Assembly (NCBI RefSeq): GCF_016482825.1
Contig: NZ_JAEMNV010000010.1
Coordinates: 167,016-231,015, forward strand
Direction: 5' to 3'
DNA: 64,000 nt
DNA from: Antrihabitans stalagmiti
GTDB lineage: Bacteria; Actinomycetota; Actinomycetes; Mycobacteriales; Mycobacteriaceae
A program made the translations under genes and the position numbers. The notes under the pieces are model-generated. The model made no database searches, was not told the DNA's origin, and saw nothing but the letters and a program-made list of their open reading frames with translations. Numbering within the stretch: position 1 is the first letter of the stretch; each line of letters begins with the position of its first letter. Below are positions 52,202 to 62,933 of the stretch, one piece after another.

Positions 52202-52827
52202 CACCGAAGACACCGGGTTCGACAAACGACGAACCAGCCGAGCCCGCCGACACGGCGTCCGCACAGGAACGACGCTCACCGGCTTTGATCGCCGCGGCAG
52301 TCGCGTTGCCGGTTGCCCTTGTCGTCGGTGTGATCGTCGCGGCCGTGCTGGCGAACAGTAACCCTGTGAAGGAGCCTGTGGCGCTGGCACCGGTGCCTGC
52401 TCCCGCTGCGACGAGTCCCGAGTGTGCCGCCCTGCTGGCAGCCCTGCCGAACTCGCTCGGTGATTTCACCGACGCCGAACTCGCACAGCCTGCGCCGACC
52501 GCGACGAAGGCATGGCAGCGAGACGACGGCTCCGATCCGATCGTGCTGCGCTGTGGGCTCGACCGACCGGACACGTTCGATTCGGCGTCGGTACTGCAGG
52601 GCATCAAGGTGAGCAGCAGCGCTCCGGACGACGAAGTGCAGTGGTTCCAGGTGTCGGGCGCTGATCAGTCGATTGCCGCGAGTACGTGGTTCGTCGTCGA
52701 TCGCGGCATCTACGTCGCCATGACGACACCTGACGGTGCGGGTCCGACGCCGATTCAAACAGTGACGGACGTCGTGGCGAAAACTATGCCCCGGAAGGAC
52801 ATCGATCCGGCGCCACTGCCGAACTGA
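52198..52827 (+). CDS. DUF3515 family membrane-anchored protein
   Basis: The 209-residue protein has one transmembrane helix near residues 28-50 (LIAAAVALPVALVVGVIVAA) after a short acidic cytoplasmic tail. An extracytoplasmic DUF3515 domain follows with cysteines in SPECAALLAALP and VLRCGLDRP that may form a disulfide. The family is actinobacterial and of unknown function, typically next to ddl as here. Its ATG overlaps the stop of the RAM-domain gene. Confidence 0.83.
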   Translation: MTPKTPGSTNDEPAEPADTASAQERRSPALIAAAVALPVALVVGVIVAAVLANSNPVKEPVALAPVPAPAATSPECAALLAALPNSLGDFTDAELAQPAPTATKAWQRDDGSDPIVLRCGLDRPDTFDSASVLQGIKVSSSAPDDEVQWFQVSGADQSIAASTWFVVDRGIYVAMTTPDGAGPTPIQTVTDVVAKTMPRKDIDPAPLPN

Positions 52828-52842
52828 CCTTCGTGTACCGCG

Positions 52843-53946
52843 TCAGCGCAGGCCCGTGCCTCGCGCCAACGCGGTGTCGATCAGGGTGGAAACCAACGTC
52901 GTGCAGTCGATGCCTGCCGCCTCCCACATACGCGGATACATCGAGATGGACGTGAAGCCGGGCATCGTGTTGATCTCGTTGATCACAGGGCCGTCGGGCG
53001 TGACGAAGAAGTCGACGCGAGCCAGACCCTGGCAGTCCAAGGCGACGAAGGCCTCGACGGCGAGCGCACGAATCCGGTCGCTGACACCCTCGTCGAGGAT
53101 TGCGGGAACGTCGAATTCACAGACATCGTCGAGGTACTTGGTGTCGAAGTCGTAGAACGCGCCACCATCGCCGGAGGTGTCCGGCATCCGGATTTCGGCG
53201 ACGACACTCGCTTCGATCCGACCGTCCGGAAATTCGAGTACGCCACATTCGACTTCGCGACCGACAACCGCCGCCTCGACGATCACCTTCGGATCATGTT
53301 TACGCGCGTCGGCGACGGCGGTCTCGAGATCCTCCCACTGAGTCACCCGCGAGATCCCGATCGAGGAACCGCCACGCGCGGGCTTGACGAAGACCGGCAG
53401 GCCGAGTTCGTCACGCTGCTCGGAGGTCAGTGTGGCCGTTCCGGGACGCAGGACGACCTGATGCCCGATCGGCAAGCCTTCCGCGGCGAGCAGTTTCTTC
53501 GTGAATTCTTTGTCCATGCCGGCGGCGCTCGCCAGCACTCCCGGACCGACATACGGAATGTCGGCGAGCTCGAGCAGACCCTGGATCGTGCCGTCCTCGC
53601 CGTAGGCGCCGTGCAGTACAGGAAAGACGACGTCGACGGAGGCGAGCACCGCACCCGCTTCGCCCTTACCGACAGCAACGAGCGCACCCTCGCGTGTCGG
53701 ATCCGCCGTGAGGGCCAATGCCGATCCGGAACCGTCGACCGTAGGCAGCATGCGGTCCTTGATCGTCAACGCATGCGGATCCGAGGCACCGAGCACCCAG
53801 GTACCTTCCGGCGTAATCCCGATCGGTACCGCCTCGAAGCGCTCCGGATCGAGATTGCGGAGGACGCTGCCTGCAGAAACGCAGGACACCGAGTGTTCGT
53901 TGCTGCGGCCACCGAAAAGCACGGCGACCTTGATCCGGTTAGTCAC
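52843..53946 (-). CDS. ddl: D-alanine--D-alanine ligase
   Basis: The 367-residue ATP-grasp enzyme joins two D-alanines for peptidoglycan. It shows [20 protein letters not shown] at the N-terminus, [35 protein letters not shown] (ATP-grasp loop) and the metal-binding end [18 protein letters not shown]. The start is GTG. It is followed after a 57-base gap by gpsA on its upstream side, the mycobacterial order. Confidence 0.95.
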   Translation of the reverse strand: MTNRIKVAVLFGGRSNEHSVSCVSAGSVLRNLDPERFEAVPIGITPEGTWVLGASDPHALTIKDRMLPTVDGSGSALALTADPTREGALVAVGKGEAGAVLASVDVVFPVLHGAYGEDGTIQGLLELADIPYVGPGVLASAAGMDKEFTKKLLAAEGLPIGHQVVLRPGTATLTSEQRDELGLPVFVKPARGGSSIGISRVTQWEDLETAVADARKHDPKVIVEAAVVGREVECGVLEFPDGRIEASVVAEIRMPDTSGDGGAFYDFDTKYLDDVCEFDVPAILDEGVSDRIRALAVEAFVALDCQGLARVDFFVTPDGPVINEINTMPGFTSISMYPRMWEAAGIDCTTLVSTLIDTALARGTGLR

Positions 53947-54003
53947 GACCCAAACCGTACCGTCGACAGCCTGAATCGCACGAACGGTGGCTCGGGTGCG
54001 CGA

Positions 54004-55002
54004 TCACTCGGGCTTGGTCTGCCTGCCGAGCAACTTTCCGACAGCTTCCTGCACCGACATACCTTCGTGGCAGACACGGTGGACCGAATCGGTGAGCGGC
54101 ATCTCCACGTCGTAGCTGTCGGCGAGCGAGCGCACCGAGGTGCAGGATTTGACTCCCTCGGCGACCTGGCCGTGTGCTGCTTCCTGCGCGCGCTCCATCG
54201 ACCCGCCCTCCCCGAGCACGTGACCGAACGACCGATTCCGGGACAGCGGCGACGAGCAGGTGGCAACGAGGTCGCCGACACCGGCCAACCCGGCAAGGGT
54301 GGCCGGCTTTGCGCCGAGCGCGACACCGAGCCGAATCATCTCGGCAAGGCCGCGGGTGATGATGCTGGCAATCGTGTTCTCCCCGAGGCCGATTCCCGAT
54401 GCCATCCCGCACGCGAGGGCGATGACGTTCTTACAGGCGCCGCCGATCTCGCAGCCGATCACGTCGGAATTGGTGTACGGCCTGAAATAGCCTGTTGCAC
54501 AGGACTTCTGAACGTCGATGGCACGCGCGGAATCCGAGCAGGCGATCACGGTCGCTGCGGGCTGACGAGCGGCGATCTCACGAGCGAGGTTCGGGCCGGA
54601 CAGCACAGCGATCCGGCTCGGGTCCGCACCGGTCACCTGTGTGATCACCTGACTCATCCGAAGCAGCGATCCGCTTTCGATGCCCTTCGCCAGGCTCAGC
54701 AAGGTCGCATTCTTGCCGATCGAATCGCTCCAGCCTTCGAGGTTGGCGCGAAGACTCTGCGACGGGACCGCGAGGACGACGATGTCGGCGCCGTCGAGGG
54801 CAGCGACATGATCGGAGGTCGCGGCAAGCGAATCCGGCAGCTGCGTACCCGGAAGATAAAAGGGGTTCTCGTGAGTGTTTGCGATCGCGTCCGCGACCTC
54901 GGCACGCCGAGCCCACATCGTGACGTCGGTCCCCGCCTCCGCAAGGACTTTCGCGAACGCGGTACCCCAAGAACCCGAACCCAGCACCGCTGCTTTGGTC
55001 AT
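54004..55002 (-). CDS. gpsA: Glycerol-3-phosphate dehydrogenase [NAD(P)+]
   Basis: This 332-residue enzyme reduces dihydroxyacetone phosphate to glycerol-3-phosphate for phospholipid synthesis. The Rossmann motif [20 protein letters not shown] is at the N-terminus. [27 protein letters not shown] (catalytic Lys) and [18 protein letters not shown] follow. The ATG at 55002 precedes the conserved TKAAVLGSG; the longer open frame is unconserved. It is divergent from fbiD. Confidence 0.95.
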   Translation of the reverse strand: MTKAAVLGSGSWGTAFAKVLAEAGTDVTMWARRAEVADAIANTHENPFYLPGTQLPDSLAATSDHVAALDGADIVVLAVPSQSLRANLEGWSDSIGKNATLLSLAKGIESGSLLRMSQVITQVTGADPSRIAVLSGPNLAREIAARQPAATVIACSDSARAIDVQKSCATGYFRPYTNSDVIGCEIGGACKNVIALACGMASGIGLGENTIASIITRGLAEMIRLGVALGAKPATLAGLAGVGDLVATCSSPLSRNRSFGHVLGEGGSMERAQEAAHGQVAEGVKSCTSVRSLADSYDVEMPLTDSVHRVCHEGMSVQEAVGKLLGRQTKPE

Positions 55003-55111
55003 GCCTGCTCGCTCCAATGTCAGATGTGATTCGCGACAACCGCCAACATTATCGCGTGCTCCCGCATCCGCGACGGACCTCGGAAATATGGTTCCTGGCA
55101 GGATTGCAGGC

Positions 55112-55795
55112 ATGAGCCAGGTCCACGCCCTGATTGCCGTCAAAGACTTGGCGCGCGCGAAGAGCAGGCTCGCACCTCGGTTCGCACGGGGTGACCGCGA
55201 ACGACTCGTCCTCGCCATGCTGACCGACACCGTCACGGCGGCCCTTTCGGTGCCCCGCGTCGCATCGGTGACCGTCGTGACCCCCGATCCGATCGTCGCC
55301 GACACTGCGCTCGCAGCCGGTGCCGAGCTGTACCCCGAACCCACACTGCGGCTGCCCGACGCCGACATCGAGCGGTTGAACGAAGCGCTCGCACACGCTG
55401 CCAAGCACGTCCGCCTCCGCCACGGTGGCGTCGATCTCCTGGCACTGCAGGCTGATCTGCCTGCGTTGCAGGGCAGTGAACTTGCTGCCGCGATCGGTGC
55501 CGCACCGCGTGGACGTCGCTCCTATGTCGTTGATCACCGCGGTACCGGAACCTCGGCGCTGCTTCTTCGCGACCCGATCGGCCGACTCACGCCGAGGTTC
55601 GGTCGCGAATCCGCCATGCGCCACCGGGAGACCGGCGCGGTCGCTCTCCCCGGCGAATGGCCTGGGCTGCGGCTCGACGTCGACACCGCAGACGATCTCG
55701 AACTCGCCGTCGCACTCGGCGTCGGCGCGGCGACGAGTGGCGTGCTCGACGAAATCGGCTGGGTTCGAGCGTGCGCGGGTGAAAGTTCATGTTGA
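55112..55795 (+). CDS. fbiD: Phosphoenolpyruvate/2-phospholactate guanylyltransferase (F420 biosynthesis)
   Basis: The 227-residue CofC/FbiD-family nucleotidyltransferase makes the guanylated precursor of coenzyme F420. Mycobacterial FbiD uses phosphoenolpyruvate. [21 protein letters not shown] is the nucleotide-binding start, [11 protein letters not shown] the metal site, and [12 protein letters not shown] and [16 protein letters not shown] the C-terminal part. It lies between gpsA and ppk1 as Rv2983 does. The ATG at 55112 begins the conserved region. Confidence 0.9.
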   Translation: MSQVHALIAVKDLARAKSRLAPRFARGDRERLVLAMLTDTVTAALSVPRVASVTVVTPDPIVADTALAAGAELYPEPTLRLPDADIERLNEALAHAAKHVRLRHGGVDLLALQADLPALQGSELAAAIGAAPRGRRSYVVDHRGTGTSALLLRDPIGRLTPRFGRESAMRHRETGAVALPGEWPGLRLDVDTADDLELAVALGVGAATSGVLDEIGWVRACAGESSC

Positions 55796-55846
55796 AATAG
55801 CGGCGACAGCGTGTGAGCCGGTCGCTCTGTGAGGGATGATCGAAGA

Positions 55847-58090
55847 GTGAGCAACCCCGAGACGATCGGCAAGCAGACCGCAGATGGCCGAGCGGCAACA
55901 AAAGCAACTGGACACAACGGTGACGAGGCCCAGGGCAAAGTCGAGCGCACTGCCGGCGCCCCGGGCAAACCAGGGGTACCGACCGCACCACCCGCGGCAA
56001 CACCGGATGTGATCGACGCGACGCTGGAGGGTCTTCCCGAAGATCGTTATCTCAACCGCGAATTGAGCTGGCTCGACTTCAACTCCCGGGTGCTCGCCCT
56101 CGCCGAAGACACGTCGCTTCCGCTCCTCGAACGTGCCAAGTTCCTCGCGATCTTCGCGTCCAATCTCGACGAGTTCTACATGGTTCGCGTCGCCGGTCTC
56201 AAACGTCGAGACGAGACGGGGCTCTCGGTTCGCTCGGCCGACGGTCTGTCGCCGCGAGCACAATTGGCCATCATTGCCAGTCGAACCCAGGAGATCGCCG
56301 ACCGCCATGCTCGGGTGTTCCTCGACTCGGTGCTACCCGAGCTGACCGCGGAGGGCATCGAGATCATCGGCTGGGCGGACCTGAACACCCAAGAGCAAGA
56401 GCGCTTGTCGGCACATTTCCACGAGCAGGTGTTCCCTGTTCTGACCCCGCTTGCCGTCGATCCCGCACACCCGTTCCCCTACATCAGCGGCCTCAGTCTC
56501 AACCTGGCGATCACCGTCAAGGACTCGACGACCGGCGGCGAACACTTCGCGAGGGTGAAGGTGCCGGACAACGTCGACCGCTTCGTCAGGGTCCGGCGCG
56601 AAGACCCGCCGTCGCCGATCGCGGCATTCCTGCCGACCGAGGCGCTCATTTCCGCGCATCTGCAGGTGTTGTTCCCTGGCATGGAAGTTGTTGAACACCA
56701 TGCTTTCCGGATTACCCGCAATGCCGACTTCGAGGTCGAGGAAGACCGCGACGAAGATCTGTTGCAGGCGCTCGAACGGGAACTGGCGCGGCGGCGCTTC
56801 GGGTCACCCGTTCGGCTCGAGGTCGCCGACGACATGACCGAGCACATGATGGAGTTGCTGCTTCGTGAGCTCGACGTCGATCCGGGTGATGTCATCCAAG
56901 TCCCTGGGCTCCTTGATCTTTCGTGCCTGTGGCAGGTGTACGGCGTCGATCGCGCGGCATTGAAGGACAAGCCGTTCGTGCCCGCGACGCATCCAGCTTT
57001 CGGTGAGCGCGAGACTCCGAAGAGTGTGTTCGCCACCCTCCGCGAAGGTGACGTTCTCGTCCATCATCCGTACGACTCGTTCTCGACGAGCGTGCAGCGC
57101 TTCATCGAACAGGCTGCGGCCGACCCGCAGGTGCTTGCGATCAAGCAGACGCTCTACCGCACCTCCGGTGACTCTCCTATCGTCAACGCTCTGATCGACG
57201 CTGCGGAGGCAGGCAAGCAGGTCGTTGCGCTCGTCGAGATCAAGGCACGGTTCGACGAGCAGGCCAACATCAAGTGGGCGCGGCAGCTGGAGCAGGCAGG
57301 CGTCCATGTCGTGTATGGCCTCGTCGGCCTCAAGACCCATTGCAAGACTTGCCTTGTCGTCCGTCGCGAGGGGTCGACGATTCGGCGGTACTGCCACATA
57401 GGCACCGGTAACTACAACCCGAAGACCGCGCGCCTCTACGAGGACGTCGGACTGTTCAGCGCGTCGCCCGAACTCGGCGCCGACCTCACCGACCTGTTCA
57501 ACTCGCTCACCGGTTACTCGCGCAAAGAGGATTACCGCAACCTGCTCGTCGCTCCGTACGGAGTCCGACGCGGAATCATCGAGCGGATCGACGCGGAGAT
57601 CGAACACAAGCGGGCCGGGCGCGACGCTCGGATCAGGTTGAAGGCCAACGCACTTGTCGACGAACAGGTCATCGATGCGCTCTACCGCGCGTCGCAGGCC
57701 GGTGTTCAGGTACAGGTAGTCGTTCGCGGCATCTGCGCGCTCAAGCCGGGTGTGCCCGGGCTGAGCGAGCTGATCGAGGTCCGCTCGATACTCGGGCGAT
57801 TCCTCGAGCATTCGCGAATTCTGCATTTCCAGGGGTCCGACGAATTCTGGATCGGGAGTGCCGACATGATGCACCGCAACCTCGATCGACGCGTCGAAGT
57901 GATGGTGCAGGTGAAGGATCCGCGCCAATCCACACAACTCGGTGCGATCTTCGATTCGGCAACGGATCCGACGACTCGATGCTGGCTGTTGCAGGCAGAC
58001 GGAAGTTGGGTGGCGGCGCCCGCCGAAGGCGAGAAGGTCCGTGAACACCAGGAAGAGATGATGCGGCAACGACGCTCGACCGCCTCGTAA
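55847..58090 (+). CDS. ppk1: Polyphosphate kinase 1
   Basis: This 747-residue enzyme reversibly polymerises the gamma-phosphate of ATP into polyphosphate. After an unconserved 50-residue Ala/Gly/Thr-rich leader comes [19 protein letters not shown] (N domain). The two phospholipase-D-like C domains hold the phosphorylated His in [14 protein letters not shown] and the second site near [38 protein letters not shown] closes the core. I prefer GTG 55847 to GTG 55829 because GAGGG lies 11 bases upstream. It precedes mutT1. Confidence 0.94.
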   Translation: MSNPETIGKQTADGRAATKATGHNGDEAQGKVERTAGAPGKPGVPTAPPAATPDVIDATLEGLPEDRYLNRELSWLDFNSRVLALAEDTSLPLLERAKFLAIFASNLDEFYMVRVAGLKRRDETGLSVRSADGLSPRAQLAIIASRTQEIADRHARVFLDSVLPELTAEGIEIIGWADLNTQEQERLSAHFHEQVFPVLTPLAVDPAHPFPYISGLSLNLAITVKDSTTGGEHFARVKVPDNVDRFVRVRREDPPSPIAAFLPTEALISAHLQVLFPGMEVVEHHAFRITRNADFEVEEDRDEDLLQALERELARRRFGSPVRLEVADDMTEHMMELLLRELDVDPGDVIQVPGLLDLSCLWQVYGVDRAALKDKPFVPATHPAFGERETPKSVFATLREGDVLVHHPYDSFSTSVQRFIEQAAADPQVLAIKQTLYRTSGDSPIVNALIDAAEAGKQVVALVEIKARFDEQANIKWARQLEQAGVHVVYGLVGLKTHCKTCLVVRREGSTIRRYCHIGTGNYNPKTARLYEDVGLFSASPELGADLTDLFNSLTGYSRKEDYRNLLVAPYGVRRGIIERIDAEIEHKRAGRDARIRLKANALVDEQVIDALYRASQAGVQVQVVVRGICALKPGVPGLSELIEVRSILGRFLEHSRILHFQGSDEFWIGSADMMHRNLDRRVEVMVQVKDPRQSTQLGAIFDSATDPTTRCWLLQADGSWVAAPAEGEKVREHQEEMMRQRRSTAS

Positions 58091-58132
58091 CTCTGTCGTG
58101 CATCATCCGTGCAAGGGCCTGGGAGGAACCCT

Positions 58133-59059
58133 GTGAGTTCGACTCACGACCCGATCAAAGCGAATATCTTTGCGGCAGGAGCGGTTCTGTGGCGTCGGTC
58201 GGAGGCCGATCCTGCCGACATCGAAGTCGCGCTGATACACCGACCGCGTTATGACGACTGGTCGTTTCCGAAAGGGAAGATCGAACCCGGCGAAACGTCG
58301 ATCGTCGCGGCCGTGCGTGAGGTTGCCGAAGAGACAGGCGTCAACGTGCGATTGGGCAGACACCTCGATCGCATCACCTATCCGGTGCCGGGCCATCGGA
58401 AACTGAAACGGGTCGACTACTGGGCCGCCGAAGGTATCGACGGGCTGTTCGTCGCCAACGACGAAGTCGACGAAGTGAAATGGCTGCCCGTTTCCGACGC
58501 AATGCACGCTGTGTCGTATCCGATGGATCGTCGTGTCCTGCGTAGCTTTTCGCGTAAGCCGGCCGACACCTCGACCGTGCTCATCGTTCGTCATGCTCGC
58601 GCGGGGCGTAGCGCACGGTACAAGGGCGACGATCGCCTTCGCCCGCTCGACAAGGTCGGCCGCACGCAAGCAGACGCGCTGGCGCCACAATTGCTCGCAT
58701 TCGGTGCCACACACCTACATTCCGCCGACAGGGTGCGCTGCACTCAGACGGTGCAGCCGCTTGCCGACCTCATCGGTGCAGAAATACGCCTCGAACCCGG
58801 ACTGTCCGAGGAGGGTTATGCAGACGACCGCGAGAATGGTCGCAATCGCGCCCGCCGAATTGCAGGCAAAGATGGGGTCCGCGTTATTTGCAGTCAAGGC
58901 AAGGTAATTCCGGATTTACTTCGCTGGTGGGCGGATCGAGACGGAATCAAGTTGCCGCCAGCCAGAAACCGCAAAGGCAGTATGTGGGTGTTGTCGTTGT
59001 CGGACGGAGTACTGGTCGCCGCCGATCACATCGACAGCCCACTCCCCACCGACGGTTAG
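58133..59059 (+). CDS. mutT1: MutT1-type NUDIX hydrolase fused to a histidine phosphatase domain
   Basis: The 308-residue protein begins with a NUDIX domain whose box runs GKIEPGETSIVAAVREVAEETGV. It ends with a histidine-phosphatase domain with VLIVRHARAGRS, in which RH carries the phospho-acceptor. Mycobacterial MutT1 has the same arrangement and hydrolyses 8-oxo-dGTP and diadenosine polyphosphates. The GTG at 58133 follows GGGAGGA by 6 bases. An upstream in-frame GTG (58109) is less likely. It ends before a strong terminator facing hupB. Confidence 0.92.
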   Translation: MSSTHDPIKANIFAAGAVLWRRSEADPADIEVALIHRPRYDDWSFPKGKIEPGETSIVAAVREVAEETGVNVRLGRHLDRITYPVPGHRKLKRVDYWAAEGIDGLFVANDEVDEVKWLPVSDAMHAVSYPMDRRVLRSFSRKPADTSTVLIVRHARAGRSARYKGDDRLRPLDKVGRTQADALAPQLLAFGATHLHSADRVRCTQTVQPLADLIGAEIRLEPGLSEEGYADDRENGRNRARRIAGKDGVRVICSQGKVIPDLLRWWADRDGIKLPPARNRKGSMWVLSLSDGVLVAADHIDSPLPTDG

Positions 59060-59097
59060 GGATCGGCCTCTCCCCCTCCCGTTGGCCTGATGCGCGA

Positions 59098-59134
59098 CGA
59101 AAACGCCCCCTGGTTGGACCAGGGGGCGTTTTCG
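59098..59134. terminator. Bidirectional terminator between mutT1 and hupB
   Basis: A 17-bp perfect stem (59098-59114 with 59118-59134, loop TGG) has A-rich and T-rich ends (CGAAAAC...GTTTTCG), giving a T-run in both directions. It sits between the convergent mutT1 and hupB genes and looks like a standard intrinsic terminator. Confidence 0.9.
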
Positions 59135-59159
59135 AGGCTGTAAGCGTGGGCGGGTGACG

Positions 59160-59843
59160 CTAGGCCTTCTTGGTTGCGCGCTTTGCCGGTGCCTTCTTGG
59201 CTGGCGCGGCTTTCTTTGCCGCGGTCTTTGCAGGCGCCTTTGCAGCGGTGGTCTTCTTTGCCGCTGTTGTCTTTGCTGCGGTCTTCGCAGGAGCCTTTGC
59301 GGGCGCCTTCGTTGCAGTTGTCTTGCGTGCCGGAGCCTTTGCAGCGGTGGTCTTCTTTGCCGCCGTTGTCTTTGCTGCGGTCTTCGCAGGCGCCTTTGCT
59401 GCGACGGTCTTGGCAGCAGCGCGAGTTGTCGTCTTCGCGGGTGCCTTCTTCGCAGGAGTTGCCTTCTTGGCAGCGGTCTTGGTTGCTGTCTTCTTGGCTG
59501 CACCGCGCGTTGCCGGGGCTGCTGCGGCACCACGCTTGACTGCCGGACCGGCCGAAGGCAGTTTCTGCTTCCCCGCAATAACTGCCTTGAATTGTGCGCC
59601 GGGACGGAATGCAGGAACCGAAGTCGGCTTGACCTTTACGGTTTCGCCGGTTCGCGGATTGCGGGCAACACGTGCCGCACGCTTGCGCTGTTCGAAGACG
59701 CCGAATCCAGTGATCGTCACACTCTGACCCTTGTGCACCGCGCGCACAATAATGTCGACGACGTTCTCCACTGCCTCCGTTGCCGTCCGCCGATCCGCGC
59801 CAAGCTTCTCGGTCAGAACATCGATGAGCTCCGCCTTGTTCAT
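59160..59843 (-). CDS. hupB: HU-like nucleoid protein HupB with Lys/Ala-rich tail
   Basis: The first 90 residues are an HU domain ([39 protein letters not shown]) that binds and bends DNA. Residues from about 105 to 227 are a low-complexity Ala/Lys/Pro/Thr tail of [10 protein letters not shown] and KAPAK repeats, like the histone-H1-like tail of mycobacterial HupB. The tail compacts DNA and is a target of acetylation and other lysine changes in relatives. GGAGGAATTTCA precedes the ATG. The tail repeats can vary in number between strains. Confidence 0.95.
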   Translation of the reverse strand: MNKAELIDVLTEKLGADRRTATEAVENVVDIIVRAVHKGQSVTITGFGVFEQRKRAARVARNPRTGETVKVKPTSVPAFRPGAQFKAVIAGKQKLPSAGPAVKRGAAAAPATRGAAKKTATKTAAKKATPAKKAPAKTTTRAAAKTVAAKAPAKTAAKTTAAKKTTAAKAPARKTTATKAPAKAPAKTAAKTTAAKKTTAAKAPAKTAAKKAAPAKKAPAKRATKKA

Positions 59844-59924
59844 TGAAATTCCTCCGCAAACTAATGGCCCATCTTTGGACCGACTAGTAACAAGGTAAAC
59901 CGGAAAACGCCAAGAGTCTATGTG

Positions 59925-59964
59925 CCAGGCGAATTTTCATGCGATTCGAAGGAAATTCGCATGG
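59925..59964 (-). terminator. Hairpin in the leuD-hupB gap
   Basis: CCAGGCGAATTT pairs with AAATTCGCATGG with one mismatch across a 16-base loop, about 40 bases after the leuD stop. There is no clear T-run on the minus strand. It may end the leuCD transcript; alternatively it is part of hupB control. Confidence 0.35.
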
Positions 59965-60000
59965 CGGGGCAAGCATTCCGAAGAGGGTCGGAACCGATGA

Positions 60001-60609
60001 TTAGTCCGACGAAACGTGCGCCGGAAGTGTCGTCGGTTTCCATGAAGGCCTTGCCTTTTCGAACTGCGAAATGGCGTCTACCTGCCGAAACGTCAGTCCG
60101 ATGTCGTCGAGTCCTTCGAGCAGACGCCACCGCGTGTAGTCGTCAATGTCGAAGCGCAGCACCGTTGTTCCGGCTGTGACGGTCCGGTTTCGAAGATCGA
60201 CAATTAATTCCAGCCCGGGCTGGCTTTCGAGCAGTTTCCACAGCAGTTCGACGTCCGGCTGTGCGACACGAGCCGCAAGCAGACCGGCCTTGCCGGCGTT
60301 TCCGCGGAAGATGTCGGCGAACCTCGAGGCGATCACAACGCGGAATCCGAAGTCCGAGAGAGCCCAAACGGCATGCTCCCGTGACGATCCCGTTCCGAAG
60401 TCCGGACCCGCAACCAACACGCTGCCCTTGTCGTACGGCGGGATGTTCAGAACGAACTCAGGATCGTTGCGCCACGCTGCGAACAGCCCGTCCTCGAAAC
60501 CTGTACGGGTGACTCGTTTTAGGTACACGGCGGGGATGATTTGGTCGGTGTCGACGTTCGACCGGCGCATCGGCACACCAATTCCCTTATGCAAGGTAAA
60601 GGATTCCAT
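60001..60609 (-). CDS. leuD: 3-Isopropylmalate dehydratase small subunit
   Basis: The 202-residue swivel-domain subunit of isopropylmalate isomerase completes the leucine-pathway enzyme with LeuC. It has [38 protein letters not shown] and [27 protein letters not shown] lies ahead of the ATG at 60609; the longer open frame overlaps leuC and is unconserved. It follows leuC by 29 bases. Confidence 0.95.
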   Translation of the reverse strand: MESFTLHKGIGVPMRRSNVDTDQIIPAVYLKRVTRTGFEDGLFAAWRNDPEFVLNIPPYDKGSVLVAGPDFGTGSSREHAVWALSDFGFRVVIASRFADIFRGNAGKAGLLAARVAQPDVELLWKLLESQPGLELIVDLRNRTVTAGTTVLRFDIDDYTRWRLLEGLDDIGLTFRQVDAISQFEKARPSWKPTTLPAHVSSD

Positions 60610-60638
60610 CGGTTTACTCCTTGGCTTGTCTGGGTAGG

Positions 60639-62063
60639 TCAGTCGAGATCGGCAGGGGAAGACAGGGTTCCGCGTACCGCAGTCGCCGCGGCGACAAGAG
60701 GCGATACCAGGTGCGTTCGACCACCCTTGCCTTGGCGACCTTCGAAATTGCGATTCGACGTCGACGCGGAGCGTTCGCCGGGAGCGAGTTGATCGGGATT
60801 CATACCGAGGCACATCGAGCATCCGGCCTGACGCCATTCGGCTCCCGCAGCGGTGAATACCGCTCCAAGGCCTTCGTTCTCGGCCTGAGCGCGCACCCGC
60901 ATCGAGCCGGGGACGACCAGCATTCGCACACCGGGAGCGACGTGCCGATCCTTCAGAACGCTCGCGACCGCGCGGAGATCTTCGATGCGACCGTTCGTGC
61001 AGGACCCCACGAATACCGTGTCGACGGCGATCTGTCGCAACGGCATTCCCGGCTGCAAGTCCATGTACCGCAGCGCTTTCTCCGCGGCCGCGCGCTCGCT
61101 CTCGTCGAGGATCTGCTCCGGGTCGGGTACCGAATCACCAAGCGGAGCACCCTGTCCGGGATTGGTACCCCAGGTAACGAACGGCGTGAGTTCGTTCGCG
61201 TCGAGGTGTACCTCCTCGTCGAAAACGGCGTCGGGATCGGACTTCAGATCCTCCCAAGCAGCAACTGCCACATCCCATTCCGCGCCGACCGGAGCGTGTG
61301 GTCGGCCCTTCAGGAATTCGTACGTCGTCTCGTCCGGTGCGATCATTCCTGCGCGCGCGCCCGCCTCGATCGACATATTGCAGATTGTCATTCGTGCTTC
61401 CATGGACATTTTGCGGATAGCTTCTCCTCGATATTCGAGGACGTATCCCTGCCCACCTCCGGTGCCTATCTTCGCAATTACGGCAAGAATGAGGTCCTTG
61501 CTCGTCACGCCCGGCTGCAGTTCACCGTCGATCGTGATTGCCATTGTCTTGAACGGCTGCAACGACAAAGTCTGAGTTGCGAGGACATGCTCGACCTCGC
61601 TCGTGCCGATTCCCATTGCGAGCGCACCGAAGGCGCCGTGGGTCGAGGTATGGCTGTCGCCGCAGACAACCGTCGTACCCGGCTGCGTCAAACCGAGTTG
61701 TGGTCCGACCACATGCACGATGCCCTGATCGAGATCACCCATCGGGTGCAACCGAATTCCGAACTCCTCGCAATTTCGGCGCAACGTTTCGACCTGCGTG
61801 CGCGAAACGGGATCGGCGATCGGTTTGTCGATGTCGATGGTCGGGACGTTGTGGTCCTCGGTCGCGATCGTGAGGTCCGGCCTACGAACCGGACGACCCG
61901 CGAGCCGTAGTCCGTCGAATGCCTGCGGGCTTGTCACCTCGTGTACGAGATGCAGATCGATGTAGATGAGATCCGGTTCGCGCGCCTCGCCGGTGCCGTC
62001 ACCGCGCACGACTACGTGCTGCTCCCAAACCTTTTCCGCCATCGTGCGGGGGGTGTTCGTCAT
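60639..62063 (-). CDS. leuC: 3-Isopropylmalate dehydratase large subunit
   Basis: The 474-residue aconitase-family subunit binds the 4Fe-4S cluster. [11 protein letters not shown] is the start region, [21 protein letters not shown] the first cluster cysteine, and [14 protein letters not shown] and [14 protein letters not shown] hold the others. I use ATG 62063, with GGAG 4 bases ahead, over the GTG at 62072. It is divergent from the IclR regulator, which probably controls it. Confidence 0.95.
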   Translation of the reverse strand: MTNTPRTMAEKVWEQHVVVRGDGTGEAREPDLIYIDLHLVHEVTSPQAFDGLRLAGRPVRRPDLTIATEDHNVPTIDIDKPIADPVSRTQVETLRRNCEEFGIRLHPMGDLDQGIVHVVGPQLGLTQPGTTVVCGDSHTSTHGAFGALAMGIGTSEVEHVLATQTLSLQPFKTMAITIDGELQPGVTSKDLILAVIAKIGTGGGQGYVLEYRGEAIRKMSMEARMTICNMSIEAGARAGMIAPDETTYEFLKGRPHAPVGAEWDVAVAAWEDLKSDPDAVFDEEVHLDANELTPFVTWGTNPGQGAPLGDSVPDPEQILDESERAAAEKALRYMDLQPGMPLRQIAVDTVFVGSCTNGRIEDLRAVASVLKDRHVAPGVRMLVVPGSMRVRAQAENEGLGAVFTAAGAEWRQAGCSMCLGMNPDQLAPGERSASTSNRNFEGRQGKGGRTHLVSPLVAAATAVRGTLSSPADLD

Positions 62064-62160
62064 TTTCTCCACCTTCGCGGCCTGCTCGAAGCCCGATCGG
62101 GACTGTTATCGATCACTTGTCGAGTATCGCGTCGTTGCTCGCTGCACTCGATACAGTAAC

Positions 62161-62191
62161 TTGACGATCCCAGCATGCGAGACGCTAGTAT
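62161..62191 (+). promoter_or_regulatory. Leaderless promoter of the IclR regulator gene
   Basis: TTGACG (62161-62166) and TAGTAT (62186-62191, a TANNNT -10 box) have a 19-base spacer, longer than ideal. The ATG at 62198 is 6 bases after the -10 box, so transcription would start at or beside it and give a leaderless mRNA. A repeated GAGAC (62179-62183 and 62200-62204) flanks the -10 box and could be part of an operator. Confidence 0.5.
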
Positions 62192-62197
62192 CGTTCT

Positions 62198-62899
62198 ATG
62201 AGACAGCATAGCGGCATCGGAGTGCTCGACAAAGCCATGACCGTGCTGCGCGCTGTGGCGGAGAAACCGTTGAATCTCGGCGAACTGTGCGAGCAGACGG
62301 GCCTACCGCGCGCAACGGCGCACCGGCTCGCTGTCGGCCTCGAGGTACACCGACTGTTGACACGCGACGCCGACGGATCGTGGCGACCGGGCCCGGCGCT
62401 CTCCGAACTCGCCGCGAGCGCGAACGACACCCTCGTCGAAGCCGCGGGCAGCGTGCTCCCCCGGCTTCGCGAAATCACCGGCGAGAGTGTGCAGTTGTAC
62501 CGTCGCGAAGGCTCGGTTCGGGTCTGCGTCGCATCGGTCGAGCCGCCGACGGGCCTGCGCGACACAGTGCTGGTAGGCGCCCGACTGCCGATGACAGCGG
62601 GATCCGGCGCCAAAGTTCTTCTCGCGTGGGCAGACTCGGCGACACAGCGGACCCTCGTTCCCGACGCCTCGTTCAGCGACCGCACGTTGCTCGAAGTGCG
62701 CAGACGAGGTTGGGCGCAGAGCGCTGGTGAACGTGAACCCGGCGTCGCAAGCGTTTCGGCCCCGGTACGAGATTCCAGCGGCAATGTCGTAGCCGCCGTT
62801 TCGGTTTCGGGGCCCATCGACCGGATGGGCCGCCGGCCCGGCGCGCGGTGGGCAGCAGACCTGCTCGCAGCGGCAGACGCGCTGCACAAGCGCCTGTAG
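62198..62899 (+). CDS. IclR-family regulator of leucine genes (NdgR/LtbR type)
   Basis: The 233-residue protein has an N-terminal winged helix-turn-helix (GVLDKAMTVLRAVAEKPLNL, LCEQTGLPRATAHRLAVGLE) and a C-terminal IclR effector domain (GSGAKVLLAW, VASVSAPVRDSSGNVVAAVSVSGP). It is divergent from leuCD, the position of LtbR in corynebacteria and Rv2989 in M. tuberculosis, where it represses leucine biosynthesis. There is no Shine-Dalgarno sequence and the -10 box is adjacent. Confidence 0.9.
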   Translation: MRQHSGIGVLDKAMTVLRAVAEKPLNLGELCEQTGLPRATAHRLAVGLEVHRLLTRDADGSWRPGPALSELAASANDTLVEAAGSVLPRLREITGESVQLYRREGSVRVCVASVEPPTGLRDTVLVGARLPMTAGSGAKVLLAWADSATQRTLVPDASFSDRTLLEVRRRGWAQSAGEREPGVASVSAPVRDSSGNVVAAVSVSGPIDRMGRRPGARWAADLLAAADALHKRL

Positions 62900-62933
62900 G
62901 GTCGCGATCGGGACGCAACGAAGGGAACCGATC

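Noticed and set aside
59160..59540. Tandem repeat or CRISPR-like appearance in the hupB 3' part
   Set aside because: It is the coding sequence for the Ala/Lys/Pro tail with irregular units and no spacers.
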